Of a stretch of DNA of 40,342 nucleotides, positions 33,601-40,342 are shown piece by piece. Source of the DNA: Acidobacteriota bacterium (GTDB taxonomy: Bacteria > Acidobacteriota > Terriglobia > UBA7540); contig CADDZC010000033.1 of the NCBI GenBank assembly GCA_902812365.1, forward strand, positions 1-40,342, in the 5' to 3' direction. Made by a program: the position numbers and the translations under genes. Position 1 is the stretch's first letter; each line of letters opens with the position of its first letter. The notes under the pieces are model-generated. The model was not told where the DNA came from and did no database searches. It saw only the letters and a program-made list of their open reading frames with translations.

Positions 33601-34188
33601 CAGAAAGAACTGCGCGCTGTCAGCTATGACGACGTGCCGCAAATCCTTTCGCTCGGCTGGATCTACCAATTGCCGTTCGGATCCGGCAGGAGGTTTGGCG
33701 GCGCGACGACGGGCGCGGTCGAGAAACTGATCTCGAACTGGCAGTTTTCGGCCATACAAACGTACCAAACTGGCCGGCCGCTCCATATCTTCATGAACAA
33801 CAACCTGGGCGGCCTGCTGTTTAACTCCGACAAGCGGCCCAACAAGGTCGGACCGGGAATCAATACGAGTTTCCGCGATCCGAATGCCGACGCTTACCTG
33901 CTTAAAACCGGATGGGCCGACCCGGGGCCCCTGGCCTTCGGCAACGCCGGAAACCAGGACCCCCATACGCGGGGATTCCCGTACTACAACGAAGACCTGT
34001 CTGTTTTCAAAGACACTTACTTCGGCGAGAATCGATATGTGCGGTTGGAGGCGGACGCTGGCAACCTTTTCAACCGCGTCGATTTTTGTCCGCCCGATAC
34101 GAATTGGAGCGACCCGTTTTTTGGGAGGACGGGCAGCCAGTGCAATATCTCACGGCGCATCCAGTTCGGGCTGCAAATCTTCTTCTAG
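30610..34188 (+). CDS. Oar-like TonB-dependent outer-membrane receptor (second copy)
   Basis: 1192 residues. Signal peptide 1-25 (LLLAAVASLGVAGMTRA). Residues 32-120 are a Cna-B/carboxypeptidase-regulatory domain (ITGIVTDPSGAAVAGAKVTA). The plug follows (about 130-260; SVKELTVVENTFSAQYGRTSGG), then a large barrel ending QFGLQIFF with C-terminal Phe. AAGGGGG (30598-30604) lies 5 bases before the ATG. It has the same layout as the receptor at 21370 but differs through the plug (DLPAVMGADIRLAEAML in place of the LPLNGRS type), so it belongs to another subgroup. It imports an unknown large ligand. The preceding GH51/TPR genes and the shared operator type suggest a plant glycan or its fragments. 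Confidence 0.94.
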   Translation: MKNRVLEWLLLAAVASLGVAGMTRAQVADRAVITGIVTDPSGAAVAGAKVTAIDEDTGEKTVVGTNAAGNYSTPPLVLGTYTLQVEAPGFKTYSRPGIVLSGGAQYRQDVQLQLGAVSQTVEVTASSQMINTETPTVAHTVGQTYYHDLPAVMGADIRLAEAMLQLQPGYVPVAPNGDAIFRGSQFQSRINGGQSMATENWFDGAAFGYAEGHQQTQESSLPYASVKELTVVENTFSAQYGRTSGGFNIYTVKSGTKEFHGNLYNFLTSNKLDARNFFLPNTLPLTQDNWGLAVGGPVPKVTKWGKTFWFFNLDGLDYHSTVNIGYVNTLPTLPERSGDFSGLLNTNNVVGHDALGRPIYQGEIFNPATTRTINGVPVRDGYGFDPVTGLPTATANMIPVGDPLRSQIAAKLVPLIPPLDRNTPVQNEFGGTSDDNNKINVRTWLLRLDHTFNDKFSMSNTYFQNLRPRIAHCGGPGGCNTLHNGETSPQLNDTYIGQGFYQKITNHFDHLQFNWVIKPNLFNHTTIAYDRWHMQGHSLSGRVGWNSKLGLGILDNNAGPPNISFSGTIPYTSYGTPWLSDGSDISNRYQFLDDLTWISGRHTVKGGIEYRWMGYPQTGWAVNSGGSFNFSQLETGGYDALGNNLSSTGDPFASFLLGQVNGAGFTVFSEYRPTQKYFAPWINDDFKVTPNLTLTLGLRFDWSSGLYEQFGRFSTFSPTVPNPAAGGHLGADVFGGQAPAGNSNWNVGPRFGFAYRLHDRNVIRGGYGIYYAGVPASLFNSYPVDGYLTNPTVPNFTNGQFPAYYWDNGFPKANIVTPPVLNPSVMNGGNPVAVAPDTYLMPRYQNWSLSFQRQLSNNMALDIAYVGNHGTRLIAGSDFAGLAVNANNPRVLSLGPALLQADINSPQAKAAGIAPPYPGFTGDVAQALRPWPQYQHILWRNIPAGTSIYHALQITFDRRLTHGFQFRAAYTWSKLINDGADAGQAGYGPPIQDPTNFQKELRAVSYDDVPQILSLGWIYQLPFGSGRRFGGATTGAVEKLISNWQFSAIQTYQTGRPLHIFMNNNLGGLLFNSDKRPNKVGPGINTSFRDPNADAYLLKTGWADPGPLAFGNAGNQDPHTRGFPYYNEDLSVFKDTYFGENRYVRLEADAGNLFNRVDFCPPDTNWSDPFFGRTGSQCNISRRIQFGLQIFF

Positions 34189-34205
34189 CTTTCCGTCCCA
34201 CTCCG

Positions 34206-34248
34206 CCGCGGCGGCCCGCCGAGTTTCGCGGGTTGCCGCGGTTTTTTT
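34206..34248 (+). terminator. Strong intrinsic terminator after the second receptor gene
   Basis: CCGCGGC (34206-34212) pairs with GCCGCGG (34235-34241). Two G-U pairs and CCCGC/GCGGG extend the stem around a short loop, and seven T residues follow (34242-34248). It lies 17 bases after the stop codon. It separates the receptor gene from the convergent minus-strand operon. Confidence 0.88.
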
Positions 34249-34254
34249 GTTGGC

Positions 34255-34271
34255 GAGCCCCGTAAGGGCTC
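34255..34271 (-). repeat. Hairpin just after the ASPIC-protein gene
   Basis: GAGCCC (34255-34260) and GGGCTC (34266-34271) form a 6-pair stem with a 5-base loop, four bases past the minus-strand stop. On the minus strand it is followed by A residues rather than T, so termination there is unlikely without help. Confidence 0.4.
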
Positions 34272-34274
34272 CTC

Positions 34275-36134
34275 CTACCGGCGCGAGAACTCTTCAACAC
34301 TCACAATTCCTTGGCCTTCCCGGATCACAACGAGCCGGTTGGCCTCGACTTGACCCACCGAGTCCGTATGGCCGGACGGCCAGCGGACTTCCACCCCATC
34401 CGCTCGCGTGGCGCTCCCCAATCCGAAGTGGAGCCGGAAATCGTTTTGGGAAATGTAACTGGATCCGCTCATAACTTCCTGGATCTGCGCATGGCCGCGC
34501 GTCACCACCCGCACGCGCGCCCCGATGGCACTGCGATTCGACTTCGTGCCCATACACTTGACCTTTAACCAGTTGTGGCCGGCCGCGGAGTCGTTGCGGA
34601 GGAGCGAGGGAGGCTCATTCAGATTGCAGACGGCGACGTCGATGTCGCCGTCGTTGTCAAAGTCTCCGAAGGCCGCGCCGCGGCTGCTGTGCAGGGCCGC
34701 CACGCCCGAGCCTGCCTCCTCCGAGACATCGCCGAACCGGCCGTTGCCGAGATTGCGATAGACGATCTTTCGTTGCTTGAAGGTGGCGGGCAGCCGATGG
34801 GCGGCGATTTCCGGGAAGACGTGTCCGTTGCACATGAAGATGTCGGGCCAGCCGTCGTTGTCGAGATCAAAGAGCCCGACGCCCCATCCCAGAAACTTGG
34901 TATTCATTCCCAGGCCCGCCTGAAACACGGCATCATAAAACGTGCCGTCGCCATTGTTGTGGTACAAGTTGGCCCGCTGGTCGGAAAAATTCGTCTTGAC
35001 GATGTCGAGCCAGCCGTCGCCATCGTAGTCGCCCACCGCCACGCCCATACCGCCCTGCGCGGCCCCGTCCTCGTTGAAAGCGCAACCGGCCTGGGTCGCG
35101 ATCTCGGTGAACGTACCATCGCGATTGTTGTGATAGAGCCGGCTGGCGGTCGTATCACAGGCCACGTAAATGTCAGGCCAGCCGTCGTTATCGAAGTCCG
35201 CCGCCACCGCCGTCAACCCGTAAGAGCCGACCGGAACCCATTGGGCGCTCACCGACGTGGGCAAACCGAGGCCGTGGGGAATGGTGACGCCGGAGACCTC
35301 GGACACATCCTCGAACGTTCCGTCGCCGCGGTTGTGGTAGAGAAGGTTCGTTCCGCCGCCCAGCCCTTGCGGCCCGCAGGCGACCGGAATCCCGAAATAA
35401 CGACAATACTGATTTTCGCCCGGCTGCGGCGCCAGGCGCGGATCAAAGTCGACGTAATTGGCCACGAACAGGTCCAGATGGCCGTCGCGATCATAGTCGA
35501 GGAAGCAGCAGCCGCTGTTCCAGCGGACGTGCGGGCCAGTCTGCAGCAAGCCGGCTTCCTTGGTGACGTCGGTGAACGTACCATCGCCGTTGTTGTGATA
35601 GAGAACATTCTGGCCCCAGAAGGTGACGAACAGATCGTCGTAACCGTCGTTGTCGTAGTCGCCGACGCAGCATCCTTGACCCCAGCCCGATCGCACCAAT
35701 CCGGCTCTTTCCGTCACATCGGTGAACGTTCCGTCCCGGTTGTTGTGAAACAGACGGTTCGACGGCGGGCGTCCCGCCAGAATGCCATCAAACCGGGTGC
35801 CGTTGACGAAGAAAAGATCGATCCAGCCGTCGTGATCGTAATCGAAAAACGCGACCCCGCTTCCAAACTCCTCGATCAGGTAGCGCTTGGAGGCGACGCC
35901 GCCGCACACGTTCTCCGCTGCCCCCAGCCCCGCCGAGCCCGCGACATCGACGAACGAAAATGCCGGCCGCTCTTTGCCTCTCGTCGCCGCCACCGCGCCG
36001 CCCGGCCGGAGGGGAACTGCCGCCCCTGCTTCAGCCAGGAATCCGTAGATCGGCGCCCAGAAGGCGAGCCGGCCGATCGACCGCAGAAAATCGCCGCGTG
36101 ACATCATCGGTTGTTGGTCGAGCTTCCGCCCCAT
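34275..36134 (-). CDS. FG-GAP/VCBS repeat protein with ASPIC-UnbV domain (CRTAC1 type)
   Basis: 619 residues. The start has a signal-like segment after a short basic region (FLRSIGRLAFWAPIYGFLAEAGA). The body is a beta-propeller of FG-GAP/VCBS units with at least seven calcium-loop motifs of the form DxDxDGxxD (DYDHDGWID, DYDNDGYDD, DYDRDGHLD, DFDNDGWPD, DYDGDGWLD, DLDNDGWPD, DFDNDGDID). The units alternate with LYHNNGDGTFTDVT-type segments. The C-terminal 75 residues form the ASPIC/UnbV domain (SAIGARVRV to VEVRWPSGHTD). Such proteins are exported and probably bind ligands or the cell surface; the biochemical role is unknown. The start lies 6 bases after the stop of the TPR gene upstream, so it ends a three-gene operon. 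Confidence 0.93.
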   Translation of the reverse strand: MGRKLDQQPMMSRGDFLRSIGRLAFWAPIYGFLAEAGAAVPLRPGGAVAATRGKERPAFSFVDVAGSAGLGAAENVCGGVASKRYLIEEFGSGVAFFDYDHDGWIDLFFVNGTRFDGILAGRPPSNRLFHNNRDGTFTDVTERAGLVRSGWGQGCCVGDYDNDGYDDLFVTFWGQNVLYHNNGDGTFTDVTKEAGLLQTGPHVRWNSGCCFLDYDRDGHLDLFVANYVDFDPRLAPQPGENQYCRYFGIPVACGPQGLGGGTNLLYHNRGDGTFEDVSEVSGVTIPHGLGLPTSVSAQWVPVGSYGLTAVAADFDNDGWPDIYVACDTTASRLYHNNRDGTFTEIATQAGCAFNEDGAAQGGMGVAVGDYDGDGWLDIVKTNFSDQRANLYHNNGDGTFYDAVFQAGLGMNTKFLGWGVGLFDLDNDGWPDIFMCNGHVFPEIAAHRLPATFKQRKIVYRNLGNGRFGDVSEEAGSGVAALHSSRGAAFGDFDNDGDIDVAVCNLNEPPSLLRNDSAAGHNWLKVKCMGTKSNRSAIGARVRVVTRGHAQIQEVMSGSSYISQNDFRLHFGLGSATRADGVEVRWPSGHTDSVGQVEANRLVVIREGQGIVSVEEFSRR

Positions 36135-36140
36135 GCGCCG

Positions 36141-37232
36141 TCAGGGATCAATCGGGGATGCTCCGGCGTCCGCCTGCCGGGCCTCTCGCCAGCGTTCCGA
36201 TTCCACCGTCTCGTTCTGCTCCAGCTTTTCGAAGGTTTGCAGGGCGGCGCGGCTTTCCTCTAGTCTGCCCAGTTTTCGCAGCGCCAAACTCAACAGGTAG
36301 TAATAGCTTGAAGTGCGGGAATTGACGGCAATCGCCTTTCGGGCCGCCTCCGCACACGGTCCCCACTCGCCTTCGTACTCGTAAGCCTTGGCCATCTGGA
36401 AGTAAGCCAGATCAGACCGAGGGTTGATTGACAGCGCCTGGCGAGCATAATCGAGGGCTCGCTGCGGTTGCTGCTGGCGGTTATAAAAGGCGCTCAGGTA
36501 TTCATAAGGCCAGGGTGACTTCAGCCCTTGTTGCTGATCCAGGCGGACAGCGATGCGGTAGTACTTGGCGGCCTCCTCACTTCTCCCCAGCGCTTCCTCG
36601 ACCAGACCGAGGTTGTTGTACGCCTTCATATAGGAGGGGTTCCACCGGAGGGCCGCTTCAAACTCACGCTCGGCCAGCGGATAGACGCCGCGCGTGTAGT
36701 AGAGGCGCCCGAGCCAGTAATGAATCTCGGCCGAGCGCGGCTCCAGGCGGGCCGCCTGCTCGAGCTCCGTTTCGGCAAGATCGTAGCGACCGACGATCGT
36801 GCAGTCCAACCCCAGGATCTTGTGCGCCTCGCCGTTGTTGACGTCCAGCTCCAGAGACCGCGACAGCTCTTTGACGGAATCGCCGATCTGGTGGAGGCGA
36901 AACAGGACGTAACCCAAGTCGTAATGCGCTCGGGCCGAGTCCGCATGGTCGCGAACATAGCGGGTGAGCGCTGGCAGCACGGTTTGCGTTTGGTTTCGGG
37001 CAATCTGATCCTCCAGGCCGCCGAGCTCATCGCCCGGGTCTGACCGCGGTTTCCCGGCTGCCTCCTGGGGGGAACGCCACATGTTCCGATCCGCCGGCCT
37101 CGCGGCCGCCTCTTGCCCGCCTTTCGCCGGCGGGCCGGAGAGCATCAGCGCGCAGCCCAGAATCACCAGTCCCGGCAACGCCTTCGGAGGGAGTGGCCCG
37201 GCGGGGTCACGAGGTTTCTGCCGCTTCCGCAT
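36141..37232 (-). CDS. Exported TPR protein
   Basis: 363 residues from the ATG at 37232, which gives a basic start (MRKRQKPRD) and a hydrophobic export segment (LPGLVILGCALMLSG). An ATG at 37289, overlapping the upstream stop by 14 bases, is an alternative, and the frame remains open to 37391. LGC could be a weak lipobox, which would make it a lipoprotein. From about residue 75 there are about 7 TPR units (YDLGYVLFRLHQIGDSVKEL; IHYWLGRLYYTRGVYPLAEREF; AYNNLGLVEEALGRSEEAAKYY). The tail is acidic and Glu/Ala-rich. It lies between a giant TPR protein and the ASPIC protein in one operon. It may help assemble or anchor them. Confidence 0.87.
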   Translation of the reverse strand: MRKRQKPRDPAGPLPPKALPGLVILGCALMLSGPPAKGGQEAAARPADRNMWRSPQEAAGKPRSDPGDELGGLEDQIARNQTQTVLPALTRYVRDHADSARAHYDLGYVLFRLHQIGDSVKELSRSLELDVNNGEAHKILGLDCTIVGRYDLAETELEQAARLEPRSAEIHYWLGRLYYTRGVYPLAEREFEAALRWNPSYMKAYNNLGLVEEALGRSEEAAKYYRIAVRLDQQQGLKSPWPYEYLSAFYNRQQQPQRALDYARQALSINPRSDLAYFQMAKAYEYEGEWGPCAEAARKAIAVNSRTSSYYYLLSLALRKLGRLEESRAALQTFEKLEQNETVESERWREARQADAGASPIDP

Positions 37233-37275
37233 CTTGATTCCACTCACCGCCTGCCCGCAGCGCCAACTCGCGCCG

Positions 37276-40017
37276 TCAATTCCTTTCATGCAGCCGCGCC
37301 AACGCCCGGTCGAGGTTCTCTCTCGCCTCCTGATACCGAGGGTTGCGCTCGAGGGCTTGCCGGAAGGCCGCCACCGCCCGGCGGGCATCACCCTGTTGAG
37401 CCAGAGTCAACCCCAAATAGTTATACGCCTCGGCGCCTGACGGGTGGAGCCGGATGGCGTCCTGGAACGTCGCGGCGGCTTTCGCCAACTCTCCCCTCTT
37501 CAGCCAGGCTTGCCCGAGGGCGCAATCAGCCTCATAGTCATCCGGCTTCAGCCTCAGCGCCTCGCGAAACTCCGCCGCCGCCCCTTCAAGGTCTCCGCTT
37601 TTCATCAAAGCCGCGCCGAGGTTGCGGTGAGCTTCGAATGATCCGGGCGCGAGCCGAACCGCTTCGCGCAGGTCCGCAAGAGCTTGCTCCGTGTGCCCGC
37701 GGCGGATTTCCGCCTCCGCCCGGCTCAGATCGGAGCCGGCGATCTGGTTCCGATCCTCCGCTTGAATCAACTTCTGGGCCAGGGCCAGTTCGGAGGCCGA
37801 CTCGCTGGACCGTCCCGTCCGCCCCAGCGCGAGGCTCAACTGATAGTGAGCGTCGCCCCGCGACGGATCAAGGCGGATGGCCTGGCGAAGATGAACGATG
37901 GCCTCTTCCGGCGACTTCTCATCGAGCAGAGCCTTGCCCAACATATATTGGGCGTCGGCCGATCCGGGGTCCATCGCCACGACTTTACGCAGTTCGGCGA
38001 TCTCTTCCGGCAAGCCGGACTTCCGGCCATACGCCACGGCCAGATTGTAGTGGGCGCTTTCCAGGTTTGGCTGAAGCTTAACCGCCGCCTGCAGCTCGCG
38101 GATCGCCTCGTCGACATCACGCTCGATGAGAATGGCTCCCAAATTGGCATGCGCCTCGGCGTAATCCGGCTTGTAATCCAACGCCGCCCGGAATTCCGAG
38201 ATCGCCTCGTCCGTCTGCCCGGCTTGGGCCAGCACCAACCCCAGGTCGTTATGGACCTCGTAAAAGTCGGGCGCTTCGCGCAGGGCCTCTCGAAACTCTT
38301 GCATGACTTCTTCTCGATCCGCTCCCTGCCGGCCCAGCAAGCGACCGAGGACGTAGTGGGCTTCCGGCAGGCGGGGTTTATTTTGAAGGCTCCGGCGGAG
38401 TTCGCTGATCGCTTCGCTCACATTGACCGAGCCCGCTACGGCACGAACATCCAGGTGCAGGGCGGCTTCGAACTGCGCCAGCGCCGGGCCCATCTGTCCC
38501 AGCCTCAGCAGGACTACCGCTTCGTCCATATACGCCGAGAAGTCGTTGCGGTTGAGGCTGAGGGCGCATTCCAAAACGGGCAGGGCCTCTCGAAGGTCGC
38601 CCGTCTCTTTGAGCGCCATCCCCAGAAACGCATAAGCGTCACCGGCCGCGGGATTCAACGTCACCGCCTTCCGCAGCTCCGCCACTCCTTCCGCCCGCTG
38701 GCCGGCGTACCACAGCGCCACGCCCAAGTTGTAGTGGGCGTCGTCCGACCGCGGGTCGAGTTCCACCGCCCGGCGAAGCTCCTGCGCGGCCGCCCTCAAA
38801 TCGCCCTGTTGGCCGAGGACAAAGCCGAGCAGGTTGTGAGCCTGAGCGTCGTCTGGATCCAGGCTGACGGCCCGGGCCAGCGCCTCGCGTGCCCCGCTCA
38901 GGTCTCCGCCGGCCAACAGTCGCGCCGCCCGCTCGTCAAGGTTCGCCGCCCCCGTGTTGCGCGCCCGAACCGCGGCGGCCCTCGGTCGGGACGAGGCCAG
39001 TTGCTTCAAGGTGGATCCCAGGCTGTAATACGCCTCGATCATTTCCGGTTTCGCACGAAGAGCGTCTTCGAAACTTTCCACGGCCTGGGTCAAGTTGCCC
39101 ATCTGGCGGAAGGTTTGGGCCATTTCGTAATGGGCCTGATAGGCTAGGGCGCCGGGGTGGGCGGCCAAAGCCCGCTCGAGCTGCTCGAGGGCGGCGCGCG
39201 GATGGCCTTGAGCGCGCAAAACCAGGCCTAGGTTGATGCGAGCCTGGGGATCAGCGGGCGCGAGCTGGGTGGCGCGCTCCAACGCCGCTCGGGCGCCTTC
39301 GAGATCGCCCGCGCTCGCCAGCGCCGAACCCAGGTTGTTATAGGCCCGCACAAAGTTCGGCTGAAGGGCGACCGCTTCCCGATACTCCCGGATGGCATCC
39401 GGCAAGTCATTGTTCTGGACAGCCACATTCCCCAGGCCGTTGTGGGCCTCGGCGGATTTCGGATTTTGGCTCACCACCCTCTGGTATTCCGCCGCCGCCT
39501 TCTTCAGCTCGCCCATCTCCTGCCAGGTCAGGGCCAGTGCCAGCCGGGCCGATTCGTCCCCCGGCCGCAACTGGAGCGCCGCCTGCAGCTCGGATGATGC
39601 TTTCGTGAAGTCTCCGGCGTCGCCCGCCAGCACGCCGAGGTAGTAGTGAGCTTGCGCGTCGCGGGGATCGAGTTGGGCAGCCTTTTCGAGAGCCGTTTGC
39701 GCCTCCTGCGGATGACCCAGCCTGATGAGGGCAATTCCCAAGCCGTCGTAGGCCGCCGCCCATTGGGGATCCGCTGAAAGCGCTTGCGTGAACTCCTCGG
39801 CCGCCCGCTTCCATTGCCGTTGCCTTAGCCAAGCGGAACCTTGGCGGTAATGAGATTCAGCCGGGGCAGGCGGGGTTTGGGCAGCGAGTGCGGGAACGAG
39901 GAGCGCGATGACCGCCGCGGCGAACGTCCAGCCACCGCGGTCCCTGAGCTCGAAACCGGCGCCTCCTCTGCGGAGGCTGCCGCTGGTCGCGCCCTTGTTC
40001 GTGGAAGTCTTCCGCAT
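37276..40017 (-). CDS. Giant exported TPR protein
   Basis: 913 residues. The N-terminus is basic (1-26), followed by a hydrophobic export segment (FAAAVIALLVPALAAQ). Residues 50-905 are almost all TPR, about 23-24 units of 34 residues. Many units share AHYNLGVAL, AxxxLRxAVxLxP and similar consensus stretches, and the DNA repeats every 102 bases. A short break rich in Ala and Arg (about 345-360) and another near 545-555 divide the array into three blocks. No catalytic domain is visible. The array would form a long superhelix suited to binding an extended partner. No ribosome binding site is present. An extended -10 box lies about 25 bases upstream. It overlaps or abuts the next TPR gene. Confidence 0.92.
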   Translation of the reverse strand: MRKTSTNKGATSGSLRRGGAGFELRDRGGWTFAAAVIALLVPALAAQTPPAPAESHYRQGSAWLRQRQWKRAAEEFTQALSADPQWAAAYDGLGIALIRLGHPQEAQTALEKAAQLDPRDAQAHYYLGVLAGDAGDFTKASSELQAALQLRPGDESARLALALTWQEMGELKKAAAEYQRVVSQNPKSAEAHNGLGNVAVQNNDLPDAIREYREAVALQPNFVRAYNNLGSALASAGDLEGARAALERATQLAPADPQARINLGLVLRAQGHPRAALEQLERALAAHPGALAYQAHYEMAQTFRQMGNLTQAVESFEDALRAKPEMIEAYYSLGSTLKQLASSRPRAAAVRARNTGAANLDERAARLLAGGDLSGAREALARAVSLDPDDAQAHNLLGFVLGQQGDLRAAAQELRRAVELDPRSDDAHYNLGVALWYAGQRAEGVAELRKAVTLNPAAGDAYAFLGMALKETGDLREALPVLECALSLNRNDFSAYMDEAVVLLRLGQMGPALAQFEAALHLDVRAVAGSVNVSEAISELRRSLQNKPRLPEAHYVLGRLLGRQGADREEVMQEFREALREAPDFYEVHNDLGLVLAQAGQTDEAISEFRAALDYKPDYAEAHANLGAILIERDVDEAIRELQAAVKLQPNLESAHYNLAVAYGRKSGLPEEIAELRKVVAMDPGSADAQYMLGKALLDEKSPEEAIVHLRQAIRLDPSRGDAHYQLSLALGRTGRSSESASELALAQKLIQAEDRNQIAGSDLSRAEAEIRRGHTEQALADLREAVRLAPGSFEAHRNLGAALMKSGDLEGAAAEFREALRLKPDDYEADCALGQAWLKRGELAKAAATFQDAIRLHPSGAEAYNYLGLTLAQQGDARRAVAAFRQALERNPRYQEARENLDRALARLHERN

Positions 40018-40342
40018 GGCGGCGTTCAGCGCAGGCTAAAATTCTAGCACGCGGCTCTGTCGCCGCCTAAGGGATTCGGACCCCGCCAAGTCAGCGTCCA
40101 ACCGCGGTTCGGAGGCTCCATGAAGCGGAAGCCGGGTCGAGAACTGGGTCTCCGCTTGCCGGGACCGTCGCCGCCGGGTCGCGGTTGCGGGGCTGGTTTC
40201 GCCGAAGCTTCCCGGCGCCCCGCCGGCCCGAACGTGCACCGGGGGCGACGTTTCCCCGATCCTCGCATCGCGGCGCCGCCATCTCGGCTTAACCGAAATT
40301 ATCCTTCACAGTATCCGCGGTGCGGCGGACCACCGGGCTATT
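40018..40342. other. Right-hand end of the window, no gene seen
   Basis: About 325 bases. It holds the promoter of the giant TPR gene near 40041-40049. The remainder is GC-rich. Open frames on the minus strand are Arg/Pro-rich with no recognisable domain and look like chance. An AT-richer patch (40289-40313) may belong to a promoter for a gene beyond the window. Confidence 0.4.
40041..40049 (-). promoter_or_regulatory. Extended -10 box for the TPR-TPR-ASPIC operon
   Basis: On the minus strand TGCTAGAAT, an extended -10 (TGn plus TAGAAT). Transcription would start near 40034, giving a leader of about 17 bases before the ATG at 40017, without a Shine-Dalgarno site. The -35 region is poor, as expected for an extended -10. 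Confidence 0.45.

Noticed and set aside
34575-36101. Plus-strand open frame opposite the FG-GAP protein, rich in VVIE/VVV repeats
   Set aside because: The repeats are the antisense of the calcium-loop motifs; no independent support.
37684-39147. Plus-strand open frame opposite the giant TPR gene
   Set aside because: Antisense shadow; repeats only mirror the TPR periodicity.
40044-40282. Short minus-strand open frames at the right edge
   Set aside because: Several overlapping Arg/Pro-rich frames with no ribosome binding site; they look like chance in GC-rich DNA.
1-40342. CRISPR array, phage genes or toxin-antitoxin pair
   Set aside because: No regular spaced repeats, no phage structural genes and no recognisable toxin or antitoxin were seen.

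Overview
The window is GC-rich bacterial chromosome with high coding density. It most resembles an Acidobacteriota genome of the Solibacter/Bryobacter kind. The reasons are two very large Oar-like outer-membrane receptors (Cna-B/carboxypeptidase-regulatory domain, plug, barrel), a secreted tricorn-like protease, a CRTAC1-type FG-GAP/ASPIC protein, many secreted TPR proteins, secreted GH97 and GH51 enzymes, and a class of genes with short or absent 5' leaders behind TAGAAT/TATAAT boxes. The taxon is an inference from gene content, not from a marker gene.

Layout. 1-117: edge of an insertion sequence (first 17 codons of an ISNCY-like transposase on the minus strand, with two direct repeats upstream). 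224-5801 (+): a thioredoxin-like secreted protein, a VKOR-DsbA-rhodanese fusion for disulfide formation, and a secreted tricorn-like protease. 5818-9489 (-): soluble histidine kinase, NtrC-type response regulator, and a second sigma-54 activator without a receiver. 9828-10241 (+): PilZ protein. 10378-11191 (-): an RsbW-like kinase overlapping a STAS antagonist (partner-switching module). 11355-13406 (-): OPT transporter. 13564-15299 (-): a secreted propeller-like protein and a small Cys-rich secreted protein. 15489-17522 (+): GH97 glycosidase. 17534-20910 (-): DNA polymerase I behind a small secreted lipocalin-like protein. 21114-21199 (+): tRNA-Leu(UAA).

21370-40017 looks like a nutrient-capture region: Oar-like receptor, HTH-TOBE regulator, GH51 arabinofuranosidase, two secreted TPR proteins, and a second Oar-like receptor (all +). 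They face a minus-strand operon of two TPR proteins and an FG-GAP/ASPIC protein, with a strong intrinsic terminator between the convergent sets. LacI-type palindromes precede both the GH51 gene and the second receptor, which suggests one sugar-responsive regulator controls both. I infer an acidobacterial glycan-utilisation locus without SusD, in which secreted TPR proteins may take the surface or periplasmic scaffold role.

Many start codons were moved from the longest open frame on the basis of Shine-Dalgarno sites and signal peptides; each case is noted in its entry. No CRISPR array, phage module or rRNA was seen.
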